Assembly (NCBI GenBank): GCA_032622095.1
Contig: CP136065.1
Location: 62,973,094-63,037,093, forward strand
Reading direction: 5' to 3'
DNA length: 64,000 bases
Source: Siphonodentalium dalli
Lineage: Eukaryota; Mollusca; Scaphopoda; Gadilida; Siphonodentaliidae
The position numbers and the translations under genes were made by a program. The notes below the pieces were generated by a model. That model made no database searches, was not told the DNA's origin, and worked only from the letters and a program-made list of their open reading frames with translations. Positions 34,501-49,100 of the stretch are shown piece by piece; within the stretch, counting starts at the first letter, position 1, and every line of letters starts with the position of its first letter.

Positions 34501-36330
34501 TTTTCCCTGTGTTATCTGTTTGCTTTTGCATTTGCATTCTTGTTAATTCTTTATTAAATAATAATAATAATTCTTTATTATTTTCCTATAGCTGGCAATT
34601 TTATTGTGCTTCTTGTTGTAAACAATGGCTTCTTTTATCGCCTCGTCTCTTACACATTTGGACCGAAATATGACCTTTAAGTGTCGGTTTTTATTCTCAT
34701 ATTTTGTACATAATCTGTGGAAAGACACAACCTCTGAATCCGGATAGCATGATGTCATTTTCATGATTGTGTGTGATATTTCCTTCCAATCGATTTCATT
34801 TGATATATCAGAATGTTGAGAAGTTTCAGGAATATTGCATCTGACTAAGTGCTGTATCTCGTTTCGATCTTATGATTGTTTTCCGTTGGTGGTTTAATTA
34901 TATCTTTCAGGGCGTTCTCAATTGTTTGCGGTATTTTTCGAGTTTCGTTTCGGATTTTATCTATTTCCTTGTCATGCATTTGTCTGAATTCCTTGATAAC
35001 GTTATAATTTTTTTCTTTGATATGTTTCCAGCTGCGTGTGCATGTCATCCTTTCGTATTCCTATTTTTGCTTCACTGTTTGATGTTTTTGTCTCGAGCTT
35101 CGTAATTACTGATTCCATTTTATGTATCTTGCCGTTCATTTCGTTCATGTATTTATCCATTTGTGTAGTATGCTTAATATCTAAGAGTTCTAAACGCTAC
35201 TCCAGTCGGTGTGTCGAGCTCTCTTCATATGTGTCCATGTTTGTAATTATTTTGTCCATTAGTTTATCATGTGCAACATCTATTCTGTTTTTGAGAATTT
35301 AATTGCTCTGGGTTGTTATTTATTTTTTGTTGACAAATTATTTCCTCAATATTCCGGTCTTCTTTGCCTTCTCGTTCTGGGTCTATTTTACTATCAGAGA
35401 CTTGTTGAATTCCACGGCATAGATTACAGAGCCATTGTATAGCAGTTGACATAGTTTTTATTTTGTTCGCGTCTTCTGCGCTGATGCCCTTGCATCTATA
35501 CTGATATTATTGTGTGCAGTTGTCACATCTAATATTGTTAGCCAATGTTCTAAATTTGCTCCTATGCGTATAACAACATGGGGCGCAAATCACAATGTGT
35601 TTCCCCTTTTCTTATCCTTTTTCCATATCTTTAAGTTTACCTTAATGTCCTGGAATAATGCACACTATCGTCCGTTACTAAGGATCCATCTTTGTCACAA
35701 CTGTGTGCGAATGTTTTTACGTTAAAAACATTCATATAAGTTCCAAGAAGGAAGTTCAAATCCCACGAGTTTAACAGATTATCTTCTCTTCCTTTCTTAA
35801 AGAGGCTTTTTAATGTTTTTGACTTGTTTTGATACTGCACAGTCTTATTTTTCGGAGCGTTTCTTTTTGCAGCAAGTCGGGGAATAACAGATCCTCCATG
35901 TCGGCAGAAAGGGCAACACCATGGCAATATATTTTTTCCTTATTTGATCCAAACGTCTGCTCTCGACCCCGATGTAGGCCATGTAATGTGAACAGAGAAC
36001 GTGTTCTGGATTTCGAATAATGTATTGTCGTTTGAGTAATCGGTTATATATAGAACTTGGTGACATAATTTACTACTCTACTGTCGTGGCACCACTATCC
36101 TTAGTTCGGTATCATATTGGTCAGCTGCATGTGTTCTATTGAGTATGTTTACGTCGTTTTGTGGTACAATTATAGATTGTACACCGACAAATCGTGGCAC
36201 ATCGTACAATCAATGCAGAGCTGTCGTCGCCCCGTGTAGCAATACACGATTTCTGGCCATTTTCACTATTTTGATAGGTGTACTGTAATACAACCTTCTG
36301 CTGCGCCGGATCGTTGATACAAAGCACACG
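34480..36330 (-). pseudogene. Decayed LINE ORF1 (zinc finger, coiled coil, RRM-like)
   Basis: Minus-strand fragments in consistent order, from high to low coordinates: a Cys/His stretch (35845-36066 and 35637-35927, with the C-P-F-C pair and 'LDQIRKKYI'), then IQWLCNLCRGIQQ (35400s), a Lys/Glu-rich coiled coil 'KEIDKIRNETRKIPQTIENA' (34845-35048), then the RRM-like 'NRHLKVIFRSKCVRDEAIKE' (34543-34764). This is the known layout of PHD-finger ORF1 proteins of animal CR1/Jockey-group LINEs. Frames are broken several times, and no ORF2 follows at the low-coordinate side. The 3' side ends in a short AAT-type run at 34556. Confidence 0.6.
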
Positions 36331-38609
36331 AATGCTTTGTTACACGATACAGACCATGGTCGGATAATCCACATGTCTATATTTTAACAGATGTCACATC
36401 AAATGTTGAATTATCTCCCTTGGACTGACTGTGCAAAACATTTTAACCATTTTTTGGGGCGAAATTCGCCGTCTTCGGCCTCATAGCTAACAACGACACG
36501 CGAATGTCAGTCTATACTCACATTATGAGCTGATATAACCTAGTTATATGTCAGAGATATTAACAAATAAAGAACAGCTATCGTATCAATTTTGAAATTT
36601 GGTCATGAAAGTCCAGAAATCACGCTCTTTTCCGGTGGAGTACCACACCGAGCTGGCCCACGCCAGATACCAATCACATACTTCGTATTCAAACATGACC
36701 CCGTTTTGTATACTACGGTACATTTATAAAATAATTAAACAACCAAAACACCACTCCCATGAATAACAAATGCCAAACTGGCAGTTATAGCCCTTATATG
36801 CTTAATATTATTTTTCAGCCCGCTTAAAAACCAAGGAAATCGTGTATTGCTACCTCAGGCGTTCAGCAATCTGAGCAACTTTCATAAAACAAACCACATG
36901 CGAGTCCGTTAACTATGCCCTGCCCAATTTGACACCATACAACTAACAACCGTATATGTATACGTTGTGCACACCAGCAAATAGAGATAAACACAGAGGA
37001 ATAATTTTAAAATGGAAAATCCTAACAAAACGATGGAACCCTCTATTGAATGTCGTCATAGTAGTGACCATACATACCAAACTTTATTGAGATCCGAGCA
37101 CTACTGTTCAAGTTATAACATGAACAGACATCGGACGGACGGACGTTTGGACGGCTAGACGGCTAGACAAAAAGATGCAAAGCAGCATACCCGTTTTTGT
37201 TAAATGAGGTAGTATAATTAGATCGACTCATGAGCCCATTAATAGGAGGTTTTGATGGTCAATTTCCAAAGAAGTTTTAACACGTTTTCAATTTTGGTCA
37301 GCCTTGCAACATTACAGTAATCGCCTCCTATAATACTTATTATACATACATAATTATATACCTATACATACTTCCGCCAAACAAAAGCAATATGTATAAT
37401 AAAAAGCGTTCTTAATTATAAACTTTTGTGATAGTTTTCGACGTATTATTTATGGATGATATTGTTGATTTTCACGATGCCCGTGTGACACGAATGATCG
37501 CGTCTTCCAGTATTTTTATTTTATTTTGTCTGGTAAGCGGAAAATTGGTTAAGGAATTGTTTTTGTCAAATCAGACGGCGCATATTAAAAGTCATGCTAT
37601 GCTGAATACCGAGAAAACGGGTCAAAGTTCAATAGTGACGTCGTTATTGACGTCAGAGTTTGAATGCCTTTGTATGGATGGAAAAGTTATACCACACATA
37701 ACCCTTGGGACAAACGTCGCACTGCCGACGACTCGAATTCAATTCTAATTAGACTCGAATTCAATTCGAAATTCGTCTGTTGAAACAAACATCGCATACA
37801 ATTTTAATTAAATATATTTTTATATCAATATTTTGATTATTATATTTATATTATAAAAAAAACTAACATCATTATAACATCCGTACGGATACTTCGAGTT
37901 CAGCCTGTTCTCCTGAAAATAGATCCATATTGAACGTATTTCAAAAACACAAATACGCCCATATCGGCGTTATCTTAATCTGAATTACACTCTATGTGAT
38001 CGTAAACGGGGCACGAACATAGTCGTATATGAGCATATTCATATTACAAATACGTCCGTATCGGGCCTAATTGATGCACTCCCATACGAAACATGCCCAT
38101 ATTGGCATTATTTAATCTAATTTTTTCCTCGACACGACTTACCAGATCCACGCTCTTTTTAATGTGGTTTCACTGTGGCACGCTCATTATGGCCTTATTT
38201 CAGATTCGAGTGTTTTCGTGCCCCATTTACGTTTTTATAGAGCGTAACACAGACTCAAATAACGCCATATTTTGGATTTTTTAAATACGTTTTATATAAA
38301 GCTATTTGCATGAGAATATGTTGCCGAGTTACCACACCAAAATGTTTTGACATCGGTCCAGGCGTCTGGAAGGAATATCGCGAACAGACATACATATAGA
38401 CATATTCTACTCTTCTGTATATATATATATATAGATACATTATTTATGTACATATATGTAGTTCTCTATCAGTGTCTCTAAAAGCACATTGGTTCATAAA
38501 ATACATAACTGGCTCAAAAATAGAGCTACAGTTCCGGACTGAAGGCGTCGCTCAATACCGCACGCGAAAGGCGCGTACAAGTGTGAAAGCCGCCATTTTT
38601 CATGTCCTG
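36331..38609 (+). other. Intergenic stretch with dispersed repeats
   Basis: No supported gene. 37060-37180 has a repeat tail with 'ttattgagatccgagca' and GGAC repeats. 37650-37780 has two GACGTC words and an 'actcgaattcaattc' direct repeat. 38335-38450 is a repeat tail ending in a TA tract. The 106-residue open frame at 37428-37748 has one hydrophobic segment but no homologue in the duplicated half, so I do not call it. Confidence 0.45.
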
Positions 38610-39852
38610 CTGAAATGCTGATTTTCAAATTATTTGTTCAGTTATTTCAGCTTATTAGCGACTTGTACTGATTTATACTGAAGATTCGTGGGGCCAACTA
38701 TGGAATTCTCTTTGTGGAGCAGAGAAGAAGTTGATAACCATATATCGTTTGGTTCCCTGTATGTCTCGACGAAGAACAACTACACTGAGAGTAGAACCTA
38801 CTGATTCTGAATTGATTCTGAGATTTGGTTCCAAATGAAGAATCATTTGATATCTCTTGGTTCTCCATTATTAACCAAATTTAGTGTGAAGAATCATTTG
38901 ATATATCTTGGTTCTCCGCTATTAACCAAATTTAGTTTCAAGAACAATTGATTCTGATATTTTGTTCCGAATGAAGAATCATTGAGCTGTAATCGCGATT
39001 CCAGGAAAGCTTCTGTTTGTTATTGACAATCAATTCAAAGTAAAGCTGGACTTCTGACATCTATCAAACAAATCAGGACCGTACCAGTAAATGGCTCTAT
39101 TCTAGCTGAATGTTCAAAGAAAGGTCAAACAGTCGAGCTTCTTCACTTAACATACATGTCCATCTAGCTTGCGCAAACATTGTGAAGGTTACTCTTCACA
39201 AACCTTATAGCAGCAGAGCAGGGTATTGAGCAAATGGGCCCCATTGTATTAGTTTGGACAGAAAATTTGAATTGCACTTAGTTGTTGTAACTAACATCTT
39301 TAGTGCATATACAGTATGCACATAATGTTTAAATTGATTGGCAGTTCTGGTGCTCTTGTCTATCTGTTAGTGTGTATTGTGACAAACTGTTTCTTGCCAG
39401 ATATGCACCTGCCATATCGGTTTATCACAGAACACAAGCACACTTATCGCGAACTGAATCGAGATATTCATCGAGCAACAGGACAGGTCCAGGGTGACAG
39501 CATAAATGACATGTAATTATTCAACACGTGATAATGCTCTATATTTTGTGTCCATCCAAAGTGCCTACTTCTTCGAGTGAAATACGTCATACTACCACAT
39601 AAAGGCTTCATCATCCAGATAGGAATGCGCACAGAGGTTACTGGTGTCGCGGTTGTCATTTTCTATTTAGCCATTCCTCGTCCACATGTGTTGGATAAAT
39701 TATTCCCATTCCCAAAACAAGGATTACAATATTGTTGTAATTTCACATACAAGTTGAAGAAATCACTTTCATGACTTTTAATCCATGTTACACCAAAATT
39801 GAATTATATTTGTATTTATGATGCAACTGACGCGCAACAGACATTGTAACGC
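38610..39852 (+). promoter_or_regulatory. Upstream/5' region of gene B, homologous to 3330-4941
   Basis: Collinear with the gene A upstream DNA, so the tandem duplication has a left breakpoint near 38610. A 51-bp direct repeat ('gaagaatcatttgatat-tct', 'accaaatttagt') at 38837-38937 is a local amplification. The TATATAAA word of gene A is not conserved. No alternative upstream start codon continues into the exon frame. Confidence 0.6.
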
Positions 39853-40173
39853 ATGTCTCTAAAAGCGATGACAATTAAAGGACACAAATGGTGTTGGTTC
39901 TGGGAACAATTTAAATTCGGATTGTTGTGTACTTTACTGCTCAATGTTGTCAGTGTTAGCGCTCATCCTTTTAAAACTCAATCAGATGGTTTTCTGACCA
40001 AAACAAAGCTGACAAATGTCAAGAGATGTGAGACAATGTGTACGAGACATGCTGACTGTACAAAGATTGGATACAACGTTAAATCAAAGATGTGCGCTCT
40101 CCTAAATCAAGATGATTCGGCAGGGATACGACCGTCAAAGGAGTGGTTCATGCTAGACACCGAAGGCAACAGG
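39853..40173 (+). CDS. Gene B exon 1: signal peptide and PAN/apple-like module
   Basis: ATG 39853 to AGG before GTAAGA, 107 codons, phase 0. MSLKAMTIKGHKWCWFWEQ leads into the hydrophobic core FGLLCTLLLNV with a probable cleavage after SVSA. The mature module keeps RCETMC, ADC and KMCAL and ends EWFMLDTEGNR. A start at the second Met (39868) is also possible. The residues from the signal peptide to the donor are nearly all shared with gene A; differences cluster at the N terminus and in the ligand-exposed stretch around NQDDSAGIRPS. Confidence 0.8.
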
Positions 40174-43100
40174 GTAAGATATACATTGTATATTCCTGTT
40201 ATATATAGTATATACCGGATCAGGTTATTCACCATGTGTTATATATTAATAGCCCCATGATGTCCTTTAATATTTGGTACACTATGATCGAGTACTTCCA
40301 AAGTACCTGGCGCCAGGTACATACAAATCAAGACAAATCTCGAACATGGCAAAATATAAGCAATCTGGCCATATCGTTAACACGATGAAAAAGCTCGCAA
40401 AATAGACATTTGAAAAAATTTGGAGGACCGCATGAAGGAATCATCATTAAATGGAACAGGGCCCGTGGTCACTACGGAATTAGAGCGAAAATGCTCAAAG
40501 CCGAAAGCGACAAAAAGTGCGCCATTAGTAACGCGCCGAAAGCGCCGAAAGCGACAAAATATGCGCCGTTACGCACTATTTGTCGCTTTCGGCGCACTTT
40601 TTGTCGCTTTCGGCGCACTTTTTGTCGCTTTCGGCGCACTTTTTGTCGCTTTCGGCGCACTTTTTGTCGCTTTCGGCGCACTTTTTGTCGCTTTCGGCTT
40701 TGAGCATTTTCGCTCTAATTCCGTAGTGACCACGGGCCCTGTTCCATTTAATGATGATTCCTTCATGCGGTCCTCCAAATTTTTTCAAATGTCTATTTTG
40801 CGAGCTTTTTGTGCGCCATTAGGGTATGTTTCGGTGCACTTTTTGTCGCTTTCGGCGCGCGCCGAAAGCACCATTAGCACGTGGCCCTAATAGGATTCCA
40901 TACAAAGCCACCAATGAAAGAATTGTTCATACAGTAGTTTCATTCTTTCGAATATCAATCGATGCCATGAATCGAAAAAGGCTATACCGTCCCCATTCTT
41001 AAAAAACAACGCGCCGATATAAAAAACTATCGTCATATTTTCCTTCCACCTGGGAATTTTTTTTTGAGAAAGTTGTCTTAAAACAGATCGGGGAATTCTT
41101 TAATGAAAACAAATTACTGTATATGTACTTACGCCAATCGGTTTGCATGTCATGGTAAAGTACACACCATCAACCCCTTGATCTTTTTAATCACCTGTGT
41201 AAATCTCTCAACAATTGACTATATACATGTTCTATTTATGTGATATAGCACAGTCATTCGAGACAGATGGACATTTGTGTCTGTTAGAGAAGATCTACAG
41301 TCATTGACTGCGTGGTAAACCTTTGAAATGGCCAGAAGACTATTTAAATGACCTTGAAATAATTGCAACATGGTCAATCAATTAATTAGCCAGTGCTAAT
41401 CCTCCGGTGATACCACTAATTTAGCTATTAAGCATGATACAATGTCCATTGTTGGGACACATACAGACCTCGGTCGTGAACTCCAATCAAATTGATCATG
41501 GAACAATCATATCAGTGAAACTGTTAAGAGGATTGGCTCCCGTTTATCCCAGTTCGGTAGCAAGACTCTAGAAAATATTAAAAAAAAAACTAATATACTT
41601 CCCCAATATGATTATTATGATGTAGTGTGGGTAAGTGCACCTAAATATCAAATGTCTCTGATATTAGTCCCTGATATAAACACACTGGAAGAAGTATGCT
41701 AACCCCCGCTGAGGAAAAGGCGCGAGTTACACAAATTACAAACTATTTGTGCAATTGTAAATCGGGAGTTCCCTATTTATTTCACGATTGTAACGAATAA
41801 ATTAACACCCCGAATAGCTGATATATCCGAGTATGAATTCAGAATCTCAGAAACAATTTACACATACATGTACTTCAGTAATACTGAACATAACAAAGTG
41901 TCGTTTCCCCTCAACCACTAAGGGTTGGACTTTTATGGCGTCCGTACTATCAGAAGCCCCAACATTTTCCGATTTGAAAACTTATCTTATAATAGTTGAT
42001 CATACCACCAGACCCTCATCATATTTATACACAATATGTAGCTAATATATTATACTTCAATTCCGATTACGGAATTATTGAAGTCATCGTCAGCCTGTTA
42101 ATTTCCCAAACTTGGACAGTCGGCGTTGCAACGGGGCAATAAACCCGTGCACAGACGTTTACCATTACTGTTGCATGTTTCCTGTTATCAGTCAGATCGA
42201 ATGGAGATGTAAATGTTTCATTCGTTACAGAGAGAAGACATGAATTATCACACATGAATGCATTACTTTCTGACATCCCGAACACCCATACAACACAAAA
42301 TTTGAACTTACTCAAAAAGACCCTTGTTGGCACTGCCACTTCACACCGCCTCACACAGTTACTGTGCCACTTTGTTAAAATGTGTAATACATGAATGTTT
42401 GTAACAATGTATTCCAGAGAGGGGCTCGGTCAGTTCTGTAAATTGTGCCCAAATTCACTTTTTTGTATTATATTACAAATAACATATGTTCAAAGTAAAA
42501 ACAATTGATTTAAAGCATTGTTCGATTTCGATTCTTATGCCAGATAGTCAATATAATATCACATGATATAACATACATGTAATATGAAACCGGCGCCATA
42601 AGCAGAGGGGTAGCTAGAAGGCTATTGACCGTTCAGTTGGCGGATGTAATTTAAATCAAATTTCATCAGCACTTCTCCCTCGGGGTTCGAATTTTCAGCT
42701 GATTCAATTAAATTCAATTCTTTATTCTCGTCGCCTTATAAATATATCAAGATTTCATTTATTACATAATTATGATTTGGTTCAGATAGTATATATGTGT
42801 CATTCCACCGGCTTTCTCTGGTGACAGGCGATGGTTACATTTTTCCGGATTTGGAAAATATTTATTTTGCATCCACACAATCCAAGTATTATTCGAAATT
42901 AATATCATGTTTGAAAATGTATAGCCTTTCTCCGTCGCCAACCCTCTCTACTGTACATGTACATATAAAGCCCATCAGATAAACCAGATAACCAACGCCC
43001 CTATCCGTCACGAATCGTAACAACGTTCTGTAGCATCATTAGAACGCACCCTGATGAGTTCCGTTATAAGCGACAGCATCCTTAGAAACGTCAACATCCA

Positions 43101-46100
43101 AAACGTATTTTCGTGAAATCGGTCGCGACTCTTTTCTGAAAGATCAAACACTCAAATGGAATATGCCAATGTTTATATGGTGAAGTTGGATAATAGAGAA
43201 TAGGGCTATGCGACAACCTTCCATGAGCTGGTGCATGGGCACTACCGATCTTAGTGCTATACATTACTAACGTTCAGACTGTCATACGTTTTAAACACAA
43301 ACAATCAAATTATCATGACTGCTGCATTCATACACTTCAGTTTAAAATTTGAACATTTCGCGAATAATTTAGATTTTATTAGAAATTACACCTTGCTATG
43401 ATATGTTAACGGCATAACTAAGCATTTATAAAGCGGACTGTTTCGCGATAGGAGTCGCATGAATACAAAACTGTTTCATAAATAATTAGTATCTACTAGA
43501 TGGATACTGCGGTGGATAAACAGTACATACACATAGTATAGCTGAATAAAAACAATATTATTTCTTTGTGTGCTCTATTCGGCTCGCCAGTAAAGGCACG
43601 CCGAATAGATGCCCACTTATTCGCAAAAATATTTTTTTATTCAGCAACACTATGCGGATATTCTCTATTTATTATTATACTAGCAGATTAGCCCGCCACT
43701 GGCGGGATTCGTCCCATGGCTTTGGTCGATCCATTCATTTTGTTTTTTCAAGCCGACAAAAATATTCCCCGTCCCGAGTTTCACCGCTGACGACCGAGAT
43801 ATCACCCAAGGTAATTTTGGGTACCCGTTTCAAGGTCAAGGTCACATGGCTTTGGTAGATCCATTAATTTTTGTTTTTCAAGGTAACCCCGTACAGGCAC
43901 GCCGACAAAAATATTCCCCGTCCCGAGTTGACCATACATAACAAAACCAATGATGACCGAGATATCACCCAAGGTCATTTGTGGGTACCCGTTTCAAGGT
44001 CAATGTCACCTCATAGTCTGGTCGATAAACGGTTTGACCTAGAACAAATTTGGACTAAGTTGGTTTGTATAACATTTTGAAGAGGAATATATCCTCTATA
44101 ACATATCCAAAATCCGCTAAAATCCGCTTTGAGCATTTTTTGTAATTCAAGATGGCGTCCAAGATGGCTGCCATTTTCCTATAAGTCAGCTTGATGCAAT
44201 TATAGTGAGAACATCTTATCATATGTATACACATGTATACATTTTTGTGAAGCTAAGACATAACTCCACCTTTATGTGCCAAAATTGGAACTCCCCGTCT
44301 AAGATGGCCGCAAAATGGCGACCGTAGGTAGCAAGTTTGAGCATAATCGGCATTGCCTGGAATTTCCCAGTAAATATTTAGCAAGTTTGAGCTCAATCGG
44401 TTCGAGTCTATAAAGGACACACTCATATATATTTGCCGACATTGCCGTGGGGATGCCCGTTCCTACACGCGTTTTCGATTCTATGAAGTACCCACATATA
44501 TACACACATATTAATAGTAGATTGGCAGATTCCAGTAGCTTTATAACGGTATATCTGGGGAGAAATCTGATGCTATATTCGTGATTATCTGGGATGATTT
44601 CGGTATATACCGAAGGTATATACTGTAAAAACAGAGCGCGCCATCCGTGCTCGCAGCGAATAAATTTCGAGCGATAACGTTTGCGTTCCCGTATAACTCT
44701 GCAGATGCGAATAACGTTGAATGGGAAACAGACGCTCTTTATAGAGATGCGTCAAAAACAAACGCTCATTAAATAATCACTTGATTAACCCCCGCCGTGC
44801 CTTTGCGGTGATTTGAGATTGGAGAACGGGTGCTCTGAGCTTCTCTAAACCGCGACTACGGCGGTGTCGGTGTGATTTTACACTTACATACGAAATTTGA
44901 TCTCAATCTGTACACGCGTTTTGGATTCTATGAAGTACACACACACACACACACATATATACGAAGTCTCAAAATATATAGTATAGACTAGCAGGTTAGC
45001 CCGCCACCGGCGGCTTGTCCGAAACATGACATTTTTTGTATATTTTTTTTTTAATTTTTAGCTCCACGCGTTTCAATAAGAAAAAATTGTACCCGGTAGC
45101 TGCACCCGTTTCCGAGATCTGGTCTGCGCATGCGCGAAGCTGGCGTCGCACGGGCTCGGCGACCCGATAAAATTTGTACCCGGCGCAAGATACATTCACA
45201 TAGCAAATTTCAAGTCGATAGCGCCACCCGTTTCCGAGATCTCGTCTGCGCATGCGCTGCACGGGCGTCGCACGGGCTCGGCGACCCGATAAAATTTGTA
45301 ACCGGCGCAAGATACATTCACATAGCAAATTTCAAGTCGATAGCTCTACCCGTTTCCGAGATCTCGTCTGCGCATGCGCTGCACGGGCGTCGCACGGGCT
45401 CGGCGACCCGATAAAATTTGTACCCGGCGCAAGATACATTCACATAGCAAATTTCAAGTCGATAGCTCCACCCGTTTCCGAGATCTCGTCTGCGCATGCG
45501 CTGCACGGGCGTCGCACGGGCTCGCCAATACGACAACGACCACCGCCTGGTCAAACTACACACACGTACCAAGTTTCGTCCCGATCGGTCGAGAATCGTA
45601 GATTTGTATGAAGTACAACACACACACAAACATAAATATATAAGAGAGATATGTAAATTAGATAGATTGTATCAAAATATATAGGAGATATATGTAAATG
45701 ATCTACACACCATTACTGGTGTTTGTTAAAGTTTAGTGGGGTATATCAATACTCATTCACGATCATATCATTGAGGTCCGGAGGGTGTGGGCTATCTCTC
45801 GAATACACGGAGTTCTCAAAATATATAGTATAGATAGAAGAAGACTAGCCGATGAGCCCGACGTTGTCCGGGCTATTCAAAAACCAAATTTCAAGTCGAT
45901 AGCTCTACCCATTTTTGACACGATAAAGCGGTGCGTGAAGTTATTAAATAGTTTCGTGTTATGATAACGCAATTTACTACGGAAATTGCCGAAATGTGCC
46001 GATTAACGACACGGGTTATTCATCCGTTGAAAATAAGAAAATGAAACTGCTGAAGTGAAAACAATCTGTAATGAAATGGTTCTTATTGTAATCTGGGCGT

Positions 46101-49100
46101 AATATAATAAACATTTTATAACATTAGTGAGTTGATCCGTGATGTCACATCATGTGGGCAGACTGCCAGATCAAACTCGTTGCCTTCACCTCAACTGGAC
46201 GTGATACTGCGACACGGATCAACACACTGTTGTGATAATATGTATATACCTTTTTCCGGACATTCCGTTTGGTATCGATTCCGGAATTGCGATAATACAG
46301 ATGGTACAGGTTTTGGCTGAAGCCGAATATCGTGTTCAAATATGTATTTTGTGGACTTCAATGCGTGTCTTTCTGTGACACATAATGCTCGCAGGAGGGC
46401 AGGTCAGGTACATATCGACCTATGCCGGTACCGGGGAACATTCAAAAGCCAGTAATATTTAGCATTTTTATTTGTGTGTTGTGGAGCGAAACCCACCATG
46501 AAAATGTACCGCTATTTGTTTTTTCTGAAGTTCTCATTTTCGTGACCTTCGACCAATCAATATGAGCCAATGGACATAACACATTAAAACATACATTGTA
46601 AAATATTTTAATAATGGCACTTTTGGTTGTTGCAAACTGACCATAATCCAGAAGGCTATTTATGTCGTGTTACGCCAACATCAGAGCAGCAATTATTAAA
46701 ATATTTTTTTTAAATATGTTCATGAATGTTTCATACAGCCACTGGCATATTCTCAAGATACTCCAATTAGCACAACACTGCGAAAATGCGAACACGTTAG
46801 AACAGATAACGGAACATTTTCATATCATGATTTTGCCAACCAGCATCATATCAATTCAGCAGGACCCACCATCATCATAGCACATTGGCAACACCAACTA
46901 ACCAATTAAATGTATTCTCCTATCTATTTCTTACCTATATCTAGTAAATATAGGGAGTTCGTCTGGAGGAATTTGGCTGTCTCCTATTCCGCTGAAATTG
47001 TTTTCTGTGATAATCATGATAGTGTAGCGTCGCCTGTGTTAACAGTTAACATGGTGGACCTACGTGTCCGACCATTACGGTCTTATGTCAGACACCTCCG
47101 TTATAATAACGCGAGTATCACATTCATGTTTCTTAGCGAAAAGACGACAGAAAAGCATCCAGTGCGCCACCAAGAACCAGCATCCATGTATCAACAACAT
47201 CATCAGACGCAGCGACCACAATAACGTCACCCCGAGCGCAAGCGAGAACATCTGCAACGCCAACAGTAACAACAGATTCGACTACTACAACAACTACTAC
47301 TAATATAGGGACCACTACTACGTCGACTACAACAACGACTACCGAAGGAATGACACCGGAAGTGACAACCACGACCACGCCACCACTCGCCGACATGACA
47401 ACAGAGATGCCTATATGCCCAGTGTTGCCACCGCAAAGAGTGACCCAAACGTTCAGAGGTAACAACTCTATTATTGCCAGGCGTTTCGGTGTACGACCCC
47501 ACGGGAACATTATCATAACGACAATTGTCCGTCTGTCCCAGTCCGTCCCGATCTCTGCAACTGTGATGTATTATCACTTCATAGTACAACTAATATGCTA
47601 GAATATTCAAACTTAGGTGGATTATTGCAGGCGTGTTGAATGTTTGCAACATGCATATAAATGACATGAAAGATCGTGTATGACATTCATAACAGTTTTG
47701 ACATTTTCAACATATATCGATCTGTGGTATTGACGTGGTGTTACCCTCTACAATTTTGGTAGTAAATTAGTGAAATGTATGGGATTGAAGATTTCAGCAT
47801 AGGCGTACATATGTTTGATGCGACGTTCGAATTCGGAAAAAGTTATGACCGTTTCCGACTTGGAAAAGTTTGGTTAGTGACACAACGTAGTGACCCCCCC
47901 CCCCCCCCCAACTATTTGACTTCATCTGATTAAAGCTCATGAAGATTATTAATATGCTGACGCTTTGTAGCACGTTTATGGTCATTGCACAAATTAAGAC
48001 GAGGGCGATGAAAGCACAATAATTACACCACTTAAATTTCAATAGTATTTTACCATTACTTTCCAAAAAGCGGATGTATTTAGATATGATAATGACATTA
48101 GGGCGGAAGTAGACCTTAAGCGTAGCAATTTTTCCTCCGCAACATATTACGTCGTGCAACGTCACTATAAAGTTCATACGATTTAATGATATGTCCAACT
48201 GAAAATGTATGTTTATGAAGATAGTTATTACTTATTTGTAATTATAATGAATAATAGTCATTCCCAACATAAGTATACACAGTTTAAATACATTTCACAA
48301 ACTTTTAAGTACACGAAATACACGCTTCTACCAACTGTCGTGTGAGAATTAATCTATTTTGACATGATAACACCCAAATCCGCCACTTTCACCCTAGACA
48401 CGCCGCCAATCGAGAATATTGACATATATCTGCCAATTGAACTGATTATTGGTCTTGACCCATTAAACCCAGTTTTGCTGGAATTATATATAGTTGCCGG
48501 CTTAATGCTATCAAACGCCAAAAAATGACCGAAATTGACAATAAATTATCCTAGTATAATTAACAGATGGGAGCGCTTTTCGATTATAAATTTCAAATAA
48601 TAGATGCTAGCTATCTGTATTGTCTATTTTCACTGTTGGTAGAACGCGGCAGACTTCCGATTAGCCGAAGCGGGAAGAAGCAAATTGTAGACAAAGATAA
48701 AACACAGTAATTTGTGTGTTATAACAGTGTCAAATATGAACGATCGGCGCTAATAATGGACTGCATTTCATCAGATACACATACCAAACAAGATGGATGA
48801 GTATAAAGTGTCTTTCATACGGACAAATACGGTTAGTTTTGCCAAATCTGATCGCGGATATTTAGGTCAGGACGATGTGATCAGGGCCATAGGCAGAGTT
48901 ACCGATGTCGAACATGTGACTGCGGTCCAAATAACTACAAAACGATGCTCTCACAAATGAGTTGATAAATACGGGGCTTCGCATAGGAAGGCAATTCATT
49001 CGGCGTATAGATGTGGTAAGCAAAGCGGTGCACGTAACCATCAAAGATGCCCCCGTACAAATGGATGATAAATCACTGATTTCGCATCTATCGAACTATG

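Noticed and set aside
37428-37748. 106-residue frame with a hydrophobic segment, a possible small membrane protein
   Set aside because: No homologue at the matching position near gene A and no other evidence.
40410-40890. Open frames rich in RRKRQ, KATKSAP or FGALFVA
   Set aside because: All six frames are open because the 21-bp minisatellite has a length divisible by three; they lie in a foldback element.
45111-45530. Regular repeats considered as a CRISPR array
   Set aside because: Contiguous 122-bp units without spacers inside an animal transposable element.
46132-46320. Short frame with HSVWYRFRNCDNTDGTGFG as an extra exon of gene B
   Set aside because: The aligned gene A block is not open in a similar frame and the B copy lacks an acceptor AG.
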